From JAMXLO01 sp963749575 (GTDB lineage: Bacteria > Pseudomonadota > Alphaproteobacteria > Acetobacterales > Acetobacteraceae), in contig CAVVNM010000008.1 in assembly GCA_963749575.1 (NCBI GenBank), positions 310,001 to 374,000 of the forward strand: DNA of 64,000 nucleotides, given 5' to 3'. Position numbers and translations under genes: made by a program. Positions 42,723 through 52,601 of the stretch are shown here, in pieces. The stretch's first letter is position 1, and every line of letters begins with the position of its first letter. The notes under the pieces are model-generated. The model was given only the letters and a program-made list of their open reading frames with translations. It was not told where the DNA came from and ran no database searches.

Positions 42723-44988
42723 TCACGAATGGAACACCAGCAGGTTCGCCAGGTGCGATGGATCGAGGGTCGGCGCCGTCCCCAGCGATGTTACGCCGCC
42801 AGGGGCGATATGTGCCGACCCGGCCGCGAAGGTAACGGGGAACAGGTCCGTCGCCGACATATGCTGCGCATCGGAAGCCACCACCTCCAGCCAGGCGGTC
42901 CCGATGGCGTTGGTCGGAACCTTGCCGCTGAACTCGTCCGTTGTTAGATTGAAGTGCAGCCAAGAAGTGACGTTCGGGCCGGCCACCTCGTAGGCGGCGA
43001 ACGTCATCTTCAGGCCCAACGCATCGGTGAAGGTTTTTCCCGGCAGCACCACATCGACGTTCTGACCGTCGGTCCAGGTCTGCGGCGCGGTCGGCGCCGA
43101 CACGGTGATCCCCGGCTTGACAACCGGCGCTGCCACGCTGGCGGCGAAGCTTTCCGATGCGGCGAGGCCGCTGGTGTCGGTTGCCGTGACCTTGACGGTC
43201 AGGCTCTGTGCGGTGCCCGGCGCGGTGCCGCTGAATGTCTCGGTCTTCGCGCTGAAGGTGAGCCAACCTGGCAACGCCTGTCCGTTCGACTGCGACGCCG
43301 CGTAGCTCAGCACCTGGCTCTGCGGATCGGTGAACGTGTTTGCCGGTAATGCCAGCGAGAACGCCTTGCCTTCTTGCCAGCTTTGGCTGGGTGTCTGTGC
43401 CGTGACCGTCGGTGCGCCAAACACCGTCGCACCGAACGTCTCCGACACCGACAACGCGCTGGTGTCGGTCGCCGTGACCTTGATGCTCAGGCTTTGCGCC
43501 GTCAGCGGCGCGGTGCCGGAGAAACTATCGGTCGTCGCATTGTAACCGAGCCAGCCCGGCAGCGCCTGTCCGCTCGCCAACGTGGCGGTGTACTTCAGTG
43601 CCTGGTGCTGCGGATCGGTGAAGGTGCCGGTCGGCAGTGCCAGCGAGAACGCCTTGCCTCCGGTCCAGGTCTGGTTCGCCGTCTGGATCGCAAGCACGGG
43701 CGAAGCTGGCTTGGTGGCAGCCGTCACGGCGACGGTCAGGGGCTGCCAGTCCCCCCAATAGACACCATTGAATGCGCGCACCTCCAGCATGTCGGTGGTC
43801 GCCGTCGCGCCCGTATGCAGCGAAATGCCGGCGAGCGATGCGGTGGTCACAGCGGACGCAGCCGAATGGGCACTCGATGCCGTGCCGTTGAGCAGCAGGC
43901 TGTCGCTGGTTGCCGTATCGTAAGCCTGCCAGCTCGTGATCGCACGGTTGATTGGATCGCTCGCGGTGAACAGCGACGCCAGCGATTGCGAGGCCAGACA
44001 GGCAAGGCTGTCCGACGCCACGGTGGCGCTGACAACCGGTGTATCCAGCTCATAGATCACCACCGACGAACCCTGCACGCCCGACCATTCCTGCGACGCC
44101 GCATGCGGCGAGGCGACGATGATGTCGCTGCTCGAACCATCGTTCGCTGGATTGGCGATCTGTCCCTGGCCGTTCACGTAGGTGATATTGTCCACCAGCA
44201 TCGCGGTACTGCCGTAGCCCGATACGCACGCGGTGATGTGGCCGCCGCCGCCCGGCGTGCCTATCACCACCACTTCGCCGGCATGCACCAGCGATTGCCA
44301 GTTGCCCGACTGTCCGCCGGGACCGTTGAACGCGACGATCCATTCGCCGTTGGCCTGGCCGGGGACGCCGATCGCGGTGCTCTGCACCGGCAGCGAGGCG
44401 CCGGCTTCGGCGGCGATCGTGCTCGCCAGCACCCAGCAGCCGTCCATGTTCCAGGCCTGGCCGACAAAACTGCTGGCGATCCCAGCGATCGAGTTCGGCG
44501 TCGCCTGCGCCGGCACTGTTCCGGTGAAGCCCGGCTCTGTCGCCACGGTGGCGCTGCCGAGATAGCCGGTCGCATCGACCTGCATCATGGCGTAGGCATT
44601 GCCGGCATATGCCGTCGCCTGGCTGAGGTTGCCGGTGCCGAACAGCGACAGGTTGGTCACATCGCACTGGCTTCCGGACGAGACGTAGCTCAGCTGGTCG
44701 AAATAGCCGTAGGTGCTGTTGTAGTAGCGCCCGCTTGCCGCCTGATACGTGAAGACGATGCCCGCGCCACGGCCGTCGCCGCCGATGCTGCTCAGGCTGA
44801 GCGTGTGCCCGTTGCCCGACAGCAGGCCGACCGCGCCGCTCGCCTTCGCGGTATATTCGTTCCGATCCAGCGCGGACAGCACCAGATAGGCCGGATCGCT
44901 GCTGCCGGCCGTCACGCTGAACATCCGACAGGCTGATCGTCTGCGACGTTGTACCGACAACCGCGGCCTTGTTTGTACCAATTGACAC
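42723..44988 (-). CDS. peptidase-like protein with Ig/CADG repeats (N-terminal frameshift likely)
   Basis: About 754 residues if one base is removed near 44925. GAGG 6 nt upstream of GTG 44988 fixes the start; the frame then reads SIGTNKAAVVGTTSQTISLS and switches to MFSVTAGSSDPAYLVLSAL. Residues 180-320 look NlpC/P60- or CHAP-like: NMDGCWVLASTIAAEAGASL (Cys), GTPGGGGHITACVSG (His), AMLVDNITY (Asn). Three Ig-type CADG repeats follow, each with a W-x-x-G-KAFSLALP start and ALPGWL centre. There is no signal peptide, so type I or other secretion is possible. Confidence 0.7.
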
Positions 44989-45209
44989 GATGCACCTCGG
45001 CCTGCGCGCACACAGGCACACCGCCGTGCCGATCCGCTCGCGTGATCTGGCAGCGTTTTGCCGGCCAATGGGTGATGGATACCGGGAGAGGCATCTCCCG
45101 CGCAGGGACAAAGCTAGAACGGACTGATTGCCATTCGGTTACCGCAGCGCCTGTCCTTCCGCCTCACCTTCGGCTAAGCCGGTGCCGGCCCGCAACGTGG
45201 AGTTCGCCC

Positions 45210-46130
45210 ATGACCTATCTGGTTGCCGCCGACCTGCCGACCGCTCCCGCGGGCGAGCGCTTTCGGGCGCTGCTTGCCCGGCCCGGCATCCTGCAGATGC
45301 CTGGCGCGCACAACGGCATGGCGGCGTTGCAGGCGAAGGCGGCCGGTTTCGAGGCACTTTATCTCTCCGGCGCGGCGATGACCGCGTCGATGGGCATCCC
45401 CGACCTCGGCATGATCACGGTGGACGAGGTGTGCTTCTTCGTCCGCCAGATCGCCCGCGCCACCGGTCTGCCGCTGCTGGTGGATGGTGACACCGGCTAC
45501 GGTGAGGCGCTCAACGTCATGCACATGGTGCGCAGCTTCGAGGACGCGGGGGCCGCCGCAGTGCATATCGAAGACCAGTTGCTGCCGAAGAAGTGCGGCC
45601 ACCTGAACGACAAGAAGCTGGCGGACCCACACGACATGGCGGCCAAGATCGCCGCCGCGCGCCGTGCACGCCGCCACCTGTTCATCGTCGCCCGCACCGA
45701 CGCCGCCGGCAGCGAGGGCATGGACGGCGCGGTGTCGCGTGCGAAACTATATCTGGAGGCCGGCGCTGACGCGATCTTCCCCGAGGCACTGACCACGGCC
45801 GAAATGTTCCGCACGTTTGCATCGCGCGTCGATGCGCCGCTGCTTGCCAACATGACCGAGTTCGGCCGCACGCCGTTCTTCACCTCCGCCGAATTCCAGG
45901 ACATGGGCTACCGGATGGTGATCTGGCCGGTGAGTTCCCTTCGCGTCGCCAACAAGGCGCAGGCGGAACTCTACGCTGCGATCCGCCGCAACGGCGGCGC
46001 CCAGCATATGGTGGATCGTATGCAAACCCGCGCCGAACTCTATGCGACGATCGGCTACCACGATTACGAGGCGCTGGATGCGAGCATCGTGACGACCGTG
46101 ATCCCCGAAGCCATGCCGCAGCGCGGATAA
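45210..46130 (+). CDS. PrpB-type methylisocitrate lyase / PEP mutase family
   Basis: A 306-residue TIM-barrel enzyme. Blocks: GAHNGMAALQAKAAGFEALYLSG in two parts, LLVDGDTGYGEALNVMH, HIEDQLLPKKCGHLNDKKL with the catalytic KKCGH, and FIVARTDAAGSEGMDGAVSR. This is closest to 2-methylisocitrate lyase, which yields pyruvate and succinate from propionate breakdown. Related carboxyvinyl-carboxyphosphonate mutases cannot be excluded. TGGAG is 7 nt before ATG 45210. No prpC or prpD is adjacent. Confidence 0.85.
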   Translation: MTYLVAADLPTAPAGERFRALLARPGILQMPGAHNGMAALQAKAAGFEALYLSGAAMTASMGIPDLGMITVDEVCFFVRQIARATGLPLLVDGDTGYGEALNVMHMVRSFEDAGAAAVHIEDQLLPKKCGHLNDKKLADPHDMAAKIAAARRARRHLFIVARTDAAGSEGMDGAVSRAKLYLEAGADAIFPEALTTAEMFRTFASRVDAPLLANMTEFGRTPFFTSAEFQDMGYRMVIWPVSSLRVANKAQAELYAAIRRNGGAQHMVDRMQTRAELYATIGYHDYEALDASIVTTVIPEAMPQRG

Positions 46131-46143
46131 AGGATCGGCCCGC

Positions 46144-46623
46144 ATGAACCGTCGCCGATTGCTGATGCTGCTGACCCTGGCACCGCTGCCGGTGCAGGCC
46201 CAGGGGCCCAATCCGACCGGTCCGCAACCGGAACTTCCAAAGGAACGGCTGGTCATCATCACCCGCGACGGCACACCGCATGAATTCAATGTGGAGATGG
46301 CGGTTGCGCCCGATCAGCAGATCGTCGGGCTGATGTTCCGGGCAACCGTGCCGACGGACGGCGGCATGTTGTTCGACTGGGGAACGCCGCGCAATTCGCA
46401 GATGTGGATGCGCAACACGATCGCGCCGCTCGACATGGTGTTCATCAACGCCGATGGGACCGTCCGTTCGATCGCGGAGAACACTGTGCCCGAGAGCCTT
46501 GCGGTGATCGACAGCCGCGGTCCGGTGCGCGCGACGCTGGAACTGGCAGCCGGAACCACGGCGCGGCTGAACATCCGGGTCGGCGACAAGGTGCAGCAGC
46601 GGATCTTTGGCAACGGTGCCTGA
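46144..46623 (+). CDS. DUF192 family secreted protein
   Basis: A 159-residue protein with a signal peptide (NRRRLLMLLTLAPLPVQA). The DUF192 core reads VEMAVAPDQQIVGLMFRATV, GMLFDWGTPRNSQMWMRNT and PLDMVFINADGTVRSIAENT. Family members are small periplasmic beta-barrel proteins of unknown role. It follows the PrpB-type gene by 13 nt and may be cotranscribed. Confidence 0.9.
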   Translation: MNRRRLLMLLTLAPLPVQAQGPNPTGPQPELPKERLVIITRDGTPHEFNVEMAVAPDQQIVGLMFRATVPTDGGMLFDWGTPRNSQMWMRNTIAPLDMVFINADGTVRSIAENTVPESLAVIDSRGPVRATLELAAGTTARLNIRVGDKVQQRIFGNGA

Positions 46624-46694
46624 AGTCTCGTCCTGGCGGCCAATCACGCCGCCCGGCGGCGACGATCAGGGCTCCATGCTCCGGCCTGCCTTGC

Positions 46695-48560
46695 TCATTC
46701 CACCGCAGGCCCTTGGCCGGCCCAACCTGTTTCAACTCTGCCAAGGATCTCGAGCACCGCGGCACCATACCTTTGCAACTTCGATGCCCCGACCCCCTTG
46801 ATCTGGCCAAGCTCCTCGATGCCGGCCGGCCGAACCGCGGCGATGTCGCGCAGCACCGTGTCGTGAAAGATGACATAGGGCGGAATCCGCTGCGCCTTTG
46901 CTTCCGCCGCGCGCCAGGAACGCAACGCCTCGAACAGACCCGACACCCCGGGTCCGGCGGCTTTCGCACTGGCGGACCGCTCCGGACGCAGCACCTCGGT
47001 TCGCCGCCTGCCCTGCTCGCGCAGCATCACAGGCACTTCCCCGCGCAGAATCGGCCGCGCCTTGTCCTGCACCAGGAACAGTCCGCCGTGCCCGGCGGTA
47101 TCCACGTCCAGTGCGCCGAGAGCGACGAGCTGGCGGATCAGCCCGCGCCAGAATGGCGCCGCATGATCGGCACCGATCCCGAAGACCGGCAATCGGTCAT
47201 GGCCGTGGCGCATCACGCCGTCGGTGGTCTCGCCACGCAGTACGGCGATGATGTGCAGCGCACCGAACAGCTGATTGGTGCGATATACCGCCGACAGCAC
47301 CTTCTGCGCCTCGACCGTCGCATCCACCATGCGCGGCGGCGCGGCGCAGTTGTCGCAATGACCGCATGGTTCCGGCAGGTCCTCGCCGAAGCAGGCCAGC
47401 AGCGAGCGGGTGCGGCAGGTCGCAGCCTCGGTGAGCGCGATCATCTCCTCGAGCTTGGTGCGCATGACGCGCTTCTGGCTCTCCGGCGCGGCGGACTGCG
47501 CCAGCCAGTGGCGCGCCTGCGCAATGTCCTGCCCGCCATACAGCAGCAGCGTCTCGGCCGGATCGCCATCGCGACCGGCACGGCCGATCTGCTGATAATA
47601 TGCCTCCGGGCTGTCCGGCATATCGAGATGCGCGACGAAGCGCACGTCCGGCCGGTCGATGCCCATGCCGAAGGCGATTGTCGCCACCACCACGACCGCC
47701 TCGCCGGAACGGAACCGCGCGTGCGCCGCGCGCTTGGTTTCGGCCTCAAGGCCGGCGTGGAAGGCGATCGCGGGAATGCCCTTCTGCACCAGCCGCGCCG
47801 CAACGCGCTCGGTCTTCGCGCGCGTGGCGCAATAGACGATGCCGCAGACGCCGGAATGACGCGCCAGCAGGTCGAGCAGCTGTGCAGTTTCGCTCACCTT
47901 TGCCGCGGCGGCGATCTGCAGGTTCGGGCGATGGAAGCTGGCAGTGAAGGTCTCCGCCTGCTCCATCTTCAGCGCGTGCAGGATGTCGTCGCGCGTGCGC
48001 GGATCGGCGGTCGCGGTCAGCGCAACTCGCGGCACCCCGGGGAACTGATCGGCCAGGCACGCCAGCCCGCGATACTCTGGACGGAACTCATGCCCCCATT
48101 GCGAGACGCAGTGCGCCTCGTCGATCGCGAACAGCGCAAGCCGCAGACGCGACAACCGCTCCAGCGTGCCGTTCGCCAGCAGCCGTTCCGGCGAGATATA
48201 CAGCAGATCGAGCTGCTGTTCGATCAGATCGCGCGCCACGCTGCGCGCCTCGGCCGTTTCTAGATCGGAATGCAATGCGCCGGCGGCCACGCCAAGCTGG
48301 CGCAGCGCCGCCACCTGATCGTCCATCAGCGCGATCAGCGGCGAGATCACCACTGCGGTGCCTGGCCGGCACAGCGCTGGCACCTGGAAGCAGATGCTCT
48401 TGCCGCCGCCGGTCGGCGCCAGCACCAGCGCATCGCCGCCGCCGACGACATGGCGCACCACCTGCTCCTGCTGGCCGCGAAAGCCGGGAAAGCCGAACAC
48501 CCGACGCAGCACGGCGACCGGATCGTCCCAGGCCTCGGCTTGCACCAGCGATTGCAGCAT
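46695..48560 (-). CDS. recQ: ATP-dependent DNA helicase RecQ
   Basis: A 621-residue superfamily 2 helicase that unwinds DNA 3'-5' in recombination and replication restart. Motif I APTGGGKSICFQVPAL, DEAH-type AIDEAHCVSQWGHEFRPEY, VALTATADPRTRDDIL, and motif VI QIGRAGRDGDPAETLLLYGG. The RecQ zinc site is CRTRSLLACFGEDLPEPCGH with CDNC, followed by the winged helix and a C-terminal HRDC domain (GIEELGQIKGVGASKLQRYG). Complete and of normal length. Confidence 0.95.
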   Translation of the reverse strand: MLQSLVQAEAWDDPVAVLRRVFGFPGFRGQQEQVVRHVVGGGDALVLAPTGGGKSICFQVPALCRPGTAVVISPLIALMDDQVAALRQLGVAAGALHSDLETAEARSVARDLIEQQLDLLYISPERLLANGTLERLSRLRLALFAIDEAHCVSQWGHEFRPEYRGLACLADQFPGVPRVALTATADPRTRDDILHALKMEQAETFTASFHRPNLQIAAAAKVSETAQLLDLLARHSGVCGIVYCATRAKTERVAARLVQKGIPAIAFHAGLEAETKRAAHARFRSGEAVVVVATIAFGMGIDRPDVRFVAHLDMPDSPEAYYQQIGRAGRDGDPAETLLLYGGQDIAQARHWLAQSAAPESQKRVMRTKLEEMIALTEAATCRTRSLLACFGEDLPEPCGHCDNCAAPPRMVDATVEAQKVLSAVYRTNQLFGALHIIAVLRGETTDGVMRHGHDRLPVFGIGADHAAPFWRGLIRQLVALGALDVDTAGHGGLFLVQDKARPILRGEVPVMLREQGRRRTEVLRPERSASAKAAGPGVSGLFEALRSWRAAEAKAQRIPPYVIFHDTVLRDIAAVRPAGIEELGQIKGVGASKLQRYGAAVLEILGRVETGWAGQGPAVE

Positions 48561-48564
48561 GTGC

Positions 48565-48954
48565 TCAGTGCCGGCTGATGCTGATCTCCACCCGCCGGCT
48601 TTCCTGTGAGCTCAGCGCGAACTGCACCGAGCCATGACCTTGCTGCTGCACGCGCTTGCTATCGATGCCGTCCGTCTGCAACTGATCAACCACGACCTGG
48701 GCCCGCAGTTCGGACATCAGGATGTTGGCCTGCCTGCTGCCGGTGGGATCGGCAAAGCCGCTGACATGCGCAACGTTGCCGGGATGCGATTTCACCCACT
48801 CGGCGGCCTGGCTGATCACCGTCTGCGCCGAGTCATCGATCGCCGCCGACCATTCCTGGAAGAACACGACGAATTTTTGTGCCGGAACATCGGCGGCGCG
48901 TGCGCTGCCGGCCGCTGCACAAAACAGCAGGAGCAGTAGGCCGAGACGATGCAT
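48565..48954 (-). CDS. small OmpA-like periplasmic protein
   Basis: A 129-residue protein with a signal peptide (MHRLGLLLLLFCAAAGSARA) and a short OmpA-like domain: FVVFFQEWSAAIDDSAQTVI, HVSGFADPTGSRQANILMSE, LRAQVVVDQLQTDGIDSKRV. The usual G-H-T-D is G-F-A-D, so peptidoglycan binding may be kept through the Asp. It lies 4 nt upstream of recQ on the same strand. Confidence 0.85.
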   Translation of the reverse strand: MHRLGLLLLLFCAAAGSARAADVPAQKFVVFFQEWSAAIDDSAQTVISQAAEWVKSHPGNVAHVSGFADPTGSRQANILMSELRAQVVVDQLQTDGIDSKRVQQQGHGSVQFALSSQESRRVEISISRH

Positions 48955-49121
48955 GGCCGATTCCCTTCGCGCGCGATACGGCCATTGTCCTGCCGGGCGG
49001 TTAACCCGCCGTCAACTGCGATGGTGTGTCGAGGTCAGCCATTTGTTAAGCGACTGCCGGCACGTTCCCGAGCCCCCAGAGGCCCCCATGCGATGCCGGA
49101 TATTCCAATTGCAGGCAATCG

Positions 49122-49166
49122 CGGCGAGGCGACGCTGCTATGTATGCATGTGGCTGCGCCTCGCCG
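49122..49166 (-). terminator. candidate terminator hairpin downstream of cydDC
   Basis: A perfect 10-bp inverted repeat CGGCGAGGCG (49122-49131) and CGCCTCGCCG (49157-49166) with a 25-nt loop, 18 bases beyond the cydC stop. There is no T tract, so its function as a terminator is only plausible. Confidence 0.4.
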
Positions 49167-49183
49167 TTCTGCAACAGCGTGCG

Positions 49184-50812
49184 CTACGCCGCGGCAGCGA
49201 TCGCCTTGCCGCCAGACAACCGCCAGATCCGGTCCAGCCGTTCGACGCCGGTCAATCGATGCGTGATCAGCATCACGCTGCGTCCTTCGGCGACCTCGTT
49301 GAGCGTCGCGAGGAATGCGCGTTCGGTATCCGCATCCAGCCCGGAGCAGGGTTCATCGAGAATCAGGATCGACGCCGGCGACAGCAGCGCGCGTGCCAGA
49401 GCCAACCGCCGTCCCTGGCCGCCGGAGAAGCGTGCCCCGCTTTCGCCGACCCAGGTATCAAGGCCATCCGGCAGCGCGCGGACCATCTCGCCGACCCGCG
49501 CCGCGTCGAGCGCGCCCCACAGCGTCGCTTCATCCGCATCGGGCCGGGCGAGCTTGAGATTGGCGCGGATGGTGTCGTCGAACAGGTGCGTCGCCTGCGC
49601 GAGCCAGCCGATCCGCGCGCGCACATCGTGAGCGGCGAGGGTCGCGATATCGACGCCGCCAAGCAGCACCGTACCCTGCTGCGGTGCAGCCACCTTCAGT
49701 GCCAGCGACGCAAGCGTGGACTTGCCGGCACCTGACGGTCCGAGCAGCGCGACGCGCGCACCCTGCGGCACGTCGAGCGTCAGGCCGTCGAGTACCAGCG
49801 GCCGGTCGGCCCGCCAACGGAAGTGGATCGCTTCGAAGCGCAGCGTGAAGCTGGCAGGAACCGTGACGGGCGCCGGTGGATCCGGCACCGGAACAGGCGC
49901 TTCGGCAACTTCCAGCACGCGATGTGCCGCCGCCGCGGCATGGCCTGCGAGGACGCCTGCGCGGGGCAATCCGGCGGCCGCCTCGAACGCCGCCACTACC
50001 AGGAACACGGCGACGACGGCAGCGACAGGGTTGCTGCCTGCCGCGATCAACACGGCAAGGATCGCCGCCTGGCCGCACAGCAAGGCGCCGGCATTGGCGA
50101 GTGCGGCACGGCCTGCGAGGTCATGCTGGGTTGCCAGCAGGACCGCCTCACGCGCCTGCACCGTAGCCAGCATGCGGCCCTCCGCGCCAAATGCGCGCAC
50201 TTCCCTGAGGCCGGTGAGGACGTCGAGCGCCGCAATGCGCAGTGCGCCGGTGGCATCGGCCAGCTCACGCCCCGCCCGCGCCGCCATGCGTGCCCCGAAC
50301 GCAGGCAATGCCAGCGAGGCCAGCGCGAACAGGGCACCGATCACCAGCGCGAGCGCGATGCTGCGAGTGCCGATCACCACGATCAGCACCGGGAGCAGCA
50401 GAACGGCACCGACCAGCGGCACCAGGATCCGGAGATAGAGTCCGTCGAGCGCCTCGATATCGCCGACCAGGCGCGCCAGCACGTCGCCGGCCTGCCGAAA
50501 GCCGAGGCCACCGGCGGCCCCCCGCGCGAGGCTGCGGAAGAACCACACCCGCAGATCGGCCAACGCACGGAACGTGGCGGCATGGGTGACCAACCGTTCG
50601 GCATAGCGCAGGACCACGCGCGCGGCGCCCAGGGCGCGCAGCGTCAGCGGTGCCGCCAGGACGCCGACTGCGACCGCTGCCGCCAACAGCACACCACCAT
50701 GCGCCATCATGCCCACACCCGCCGCCAACGCGGCGAGCGACACCGCGGTGCCGGCAACCAGCCAGGACATCCGCGTCCGCCACAGACCCAGGACGCGCAG
50801 CACGTCGGTCAC
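49184..50812 (-). CDS. cydC: thiol reductant ABC exporter, CydC subunit
   Basis: A 542-residue half-transporter. With CydD it exports cysteine or glutathione, needed for cytochrome bd assembly. The membrane domain has RALGAARVVLRYAERLVTHA and the family block DIEALDGLYLRILVPLVGAV. The ATPase has Walker A LLGPSGAGKSTLASLAL, signature RFSGGQGRRLALARALL and Walker B ILILDEPCSGLDAD. It follows cydD with a 4-base overlap. No cydAB is present in the window. Confidence 0.92.
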   Translation of the reverse strand: MTDVLRVLGLWRTRMSWLVAGTAVSLAALAAGVGMMAHGGVLLAAAVAVGVLAAPLTLRALGAARVVLRYAERLVTHAATFRALADLRVWFFRSLARGAAGGLGFRQAGDVLARLVGDIEALDGLYLRILVPLVGAVLLLPVLIVVIGTRSIALALVIGALFALASLALPAFGARMAARAGRELADATGALRIAALDVLTGLREVRAFGAEGRMLATVQAREAVLLATQHDLAGRAALANAGALLCGQAAILAVLIAAGSNPVAAVVAVFLVVAAFEAAAGLPRAGVLAGHAAAAAHRVLEVAEAPVPVPDPPAPVTVPASFTLRFEAIHFRWRADRPLVLDGLTLDVPQGARVALLGPSGAGKSTLASLALKVAAPQQGTVLLGGVDIATLAAHDVRARIGWLAQATHLFDDTIRANLKLARPDADEATLWGALDAARVGEMVRALPDGLDTWVGESGARFSGGQGRRLALARALLSPASILILDEPCSGLDADTERAFLATLNEVAEGRSVMLITHRLTGVERLDRIWRLSGGKAIAAAA

Positions 50813-52494
50813 GCGGCACCGCGCGCAGGGACCGCACGGCCGTCGCGGATGTCGAGCCGGCGTCCAGCAAAATTTTGTGCGGCCGAAGCATGACTGGCCA
50901 GGATAACGGTGCGGCCGAGTGCCAGGCGGCGGAGGCTGTCCAGCACCTCGGCCTCAGTCGCCGGATCGAGGTGCGCGGTAGGTTCGTCGAGCAACAGAAG
51001 TGGTGCGTCCTTGAGGAACGCGCGGGCGATTGCGACGCGCTGCGCCTGGCCGCCAGACAGGCCGTAGCCGCCTTCGCCCACCTTGGTGTCCAGACCGTCG
51101 GGCAGCCCGACAGCGAATTCGCTGACCCTGGCGTGGTGCGCCGCCGCCTCGATCTCGGCGTCGGCGGCTTCGGGTCGGGCGAAGCGGATGTTGTCCCGGA
51201 TGCTGCCGGAGAACAGCACAGGACGCTGGCCGATCCATGCGGTCAGCCGCGCCAGTGCCTGCGGTACGAGGTCGGCAATATCGGCGCCGTTGATCGTCAC
51301 GCGTCCCCGGTCGGGTCGGACGAAACCGAGCAGGATCTCGATCACGGTCGATTTGCCGGCGCCCGAAGGTCCCGCCAGTACCAGTGTCTCGCCATCGGGC
51401 GCCCGGAAGGACAGCCCATTGAGCGCCGGGCCACGCGCGGGGTCCCAGGTGAGATGAACGTCCTCGAATGCCACTGCGATGCCCCGCGCGGCCACCGTAC
51501 GAACCTCGCGTTGCGGTTGCGGTGCGGGCGGCGGCGGCAGATCGGCCAGTGCTTCGGCCGCGCCGGTGGCATGCAGCCGGTCCTGGTAGGCAGCAGCGAA
51601 ACCGCGCAGCGGGGCGAAAAACTCGGGAACCAGCAGCAGCGCGAACAGCGCCGTCCCCGGATGCACGAGGCCGCCGGACAGCAGTTCCTCGCCATAATGC
51701 AGCGCCAGCACGACGAAGGCGGCTGCCGCTGCGAGATCGAGTGCAGCCGAGGACAGGAAGGCGACGCGCAGCACGCGCATGGTGCGCCGTCGCAGTTCGT
51801 CGGCGGCCGCGGCGAGCGAACCAGCCTCGGCGTCCGCCTGGCCGTACAGCACGATGGTGGCGATGCCCCGCACGCGATCGAGGAAGCGCGCCTGGAGCCG
51901 CGCCAGCGCCAGGAACTGGCTGCGCGCTGCCGCGGCGGCTCCGATACCGGCGGCGGCCATTGCGACCGGGACCAGCAGCCCGCACAACACCAGCACGAGT
52001 GCCGCCAGCGGATCGGCCAGCAGGGCCGCGAGTGCCACCAGCAGCGGCGCAGCGATGGCCAATGCAGCGGCCGGCAGCCAGCGCGAGTGGAGACCGTCCA
52101 ACGCCTCGATGCGATCCACCACGGTCGAGGTCAGCTCGCCGGTGTGCTGGCGGCGAAGCTGCGCCGGACCCGCATGCATCAGGCGCGACAGCGCATCCGT
52201 CCGCAACCGCCGCCGCGCCGCCGCGCCGGCATTGAACGCCGCGCGCTCGGTGACCGCGGACAGCGCGGCACGCAAGAGAATCAGAACCGCAAAGCCCGCC
52301 AACAGGGGGAACGTGTCGCCGGCGCGGCCGGTCAGCGCTCGGGCGAGCACCATAGCGGCGCACCACGCCTGGGCTACGGCCATCACCGTGCCAAGTGCGC
52401 CAAGCACCACCACCGGCCGTGCCGCACGGCTGCCGGTGCGCTGCTCGCCACGCAGCCAGGCGCGCGTTGCTGCCTTGCTCTGCTCCGATTGCAT
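50809..52494 (-). CDS. cydD: thiol reductant ABC exporter, CydD subunit
   Basis: A 561-residue half-transporter, partner of CydC. The membrane domain includes GELTSTVVDRIEALDGLHSR and the region around AALVLVLCGLLVPVAMAAAG. The ATPase has LAGPSGAGKSTVIEILLG, YGLSGGQAQRVAIARAFLKD and LLLLDEPTAHLDPATEAEVL. First gene of the two-gene cydDC operon; the 4-base overlap with cydC implies coupled synthesis of equal amounts. Confidence 0.92.
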   Translation of the reverse strand: MQSEQSKAATRAWLRGEQRTGSRAARPVVVLGALGTVMAVAQAWCAAMVLARALTGRAGDTFPLLAGFAVLILLRAALSAVTERAAFNAGAAARRRLRTDALSRLMHAGPAQLRRQHTGELTSTVVDRIEALDGLHSRWLPAAALAIAAPLLVALAALLADPLAALVLVLCGLLVPVAMAAAGIGAAAAARSQFLALARLQARFLDRVRGIATIVLYGQADAEAGSLAAAADELRRRTMRVLRVAFLSSAALDLAAAAAFVVLALHYGEELLSGGLVHPGTALFALLLVPEFFAPLRGFAAAYQDRLHATGAAEALADLPPPPAPQPQREVRTVAARGIAVAFEDVHLTWDPARGPALNGLSFRAPDGETLVLAGPSGAGKSTVIEILLGFVRPDRGRVTINGADIADLVPQALARLTAWIGQRPVLFSGSIRDNIRFARPEAADAEIEAAAHHARVSEFAVGLPDGLDTKVGEGGYGLSGGQAQRVAIARAFLKDAPLLLLDEPTAHLDPATEAEVLDSLRRLALGRTVILASHASAAQNFAGRRLDIRDGRAVPARGAA

Positions 52495-52601
52495 CGTGCC
52501 GCCCGCTTAGCCCAGACGCCGTGAACTGGACAGGCCGGAAGCCTTAATTGTCGGCAATGCGCGGGCTGAACCGACACCAGGAGATGTCCCGCGGCCCGCG
52601 C

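Noticed and set aside
42699..42947. Plus-strand small frames opposite the Ig-repeat gene
   Set aside because: They are shadows of the repeated Ig-domain codons on the other strand.
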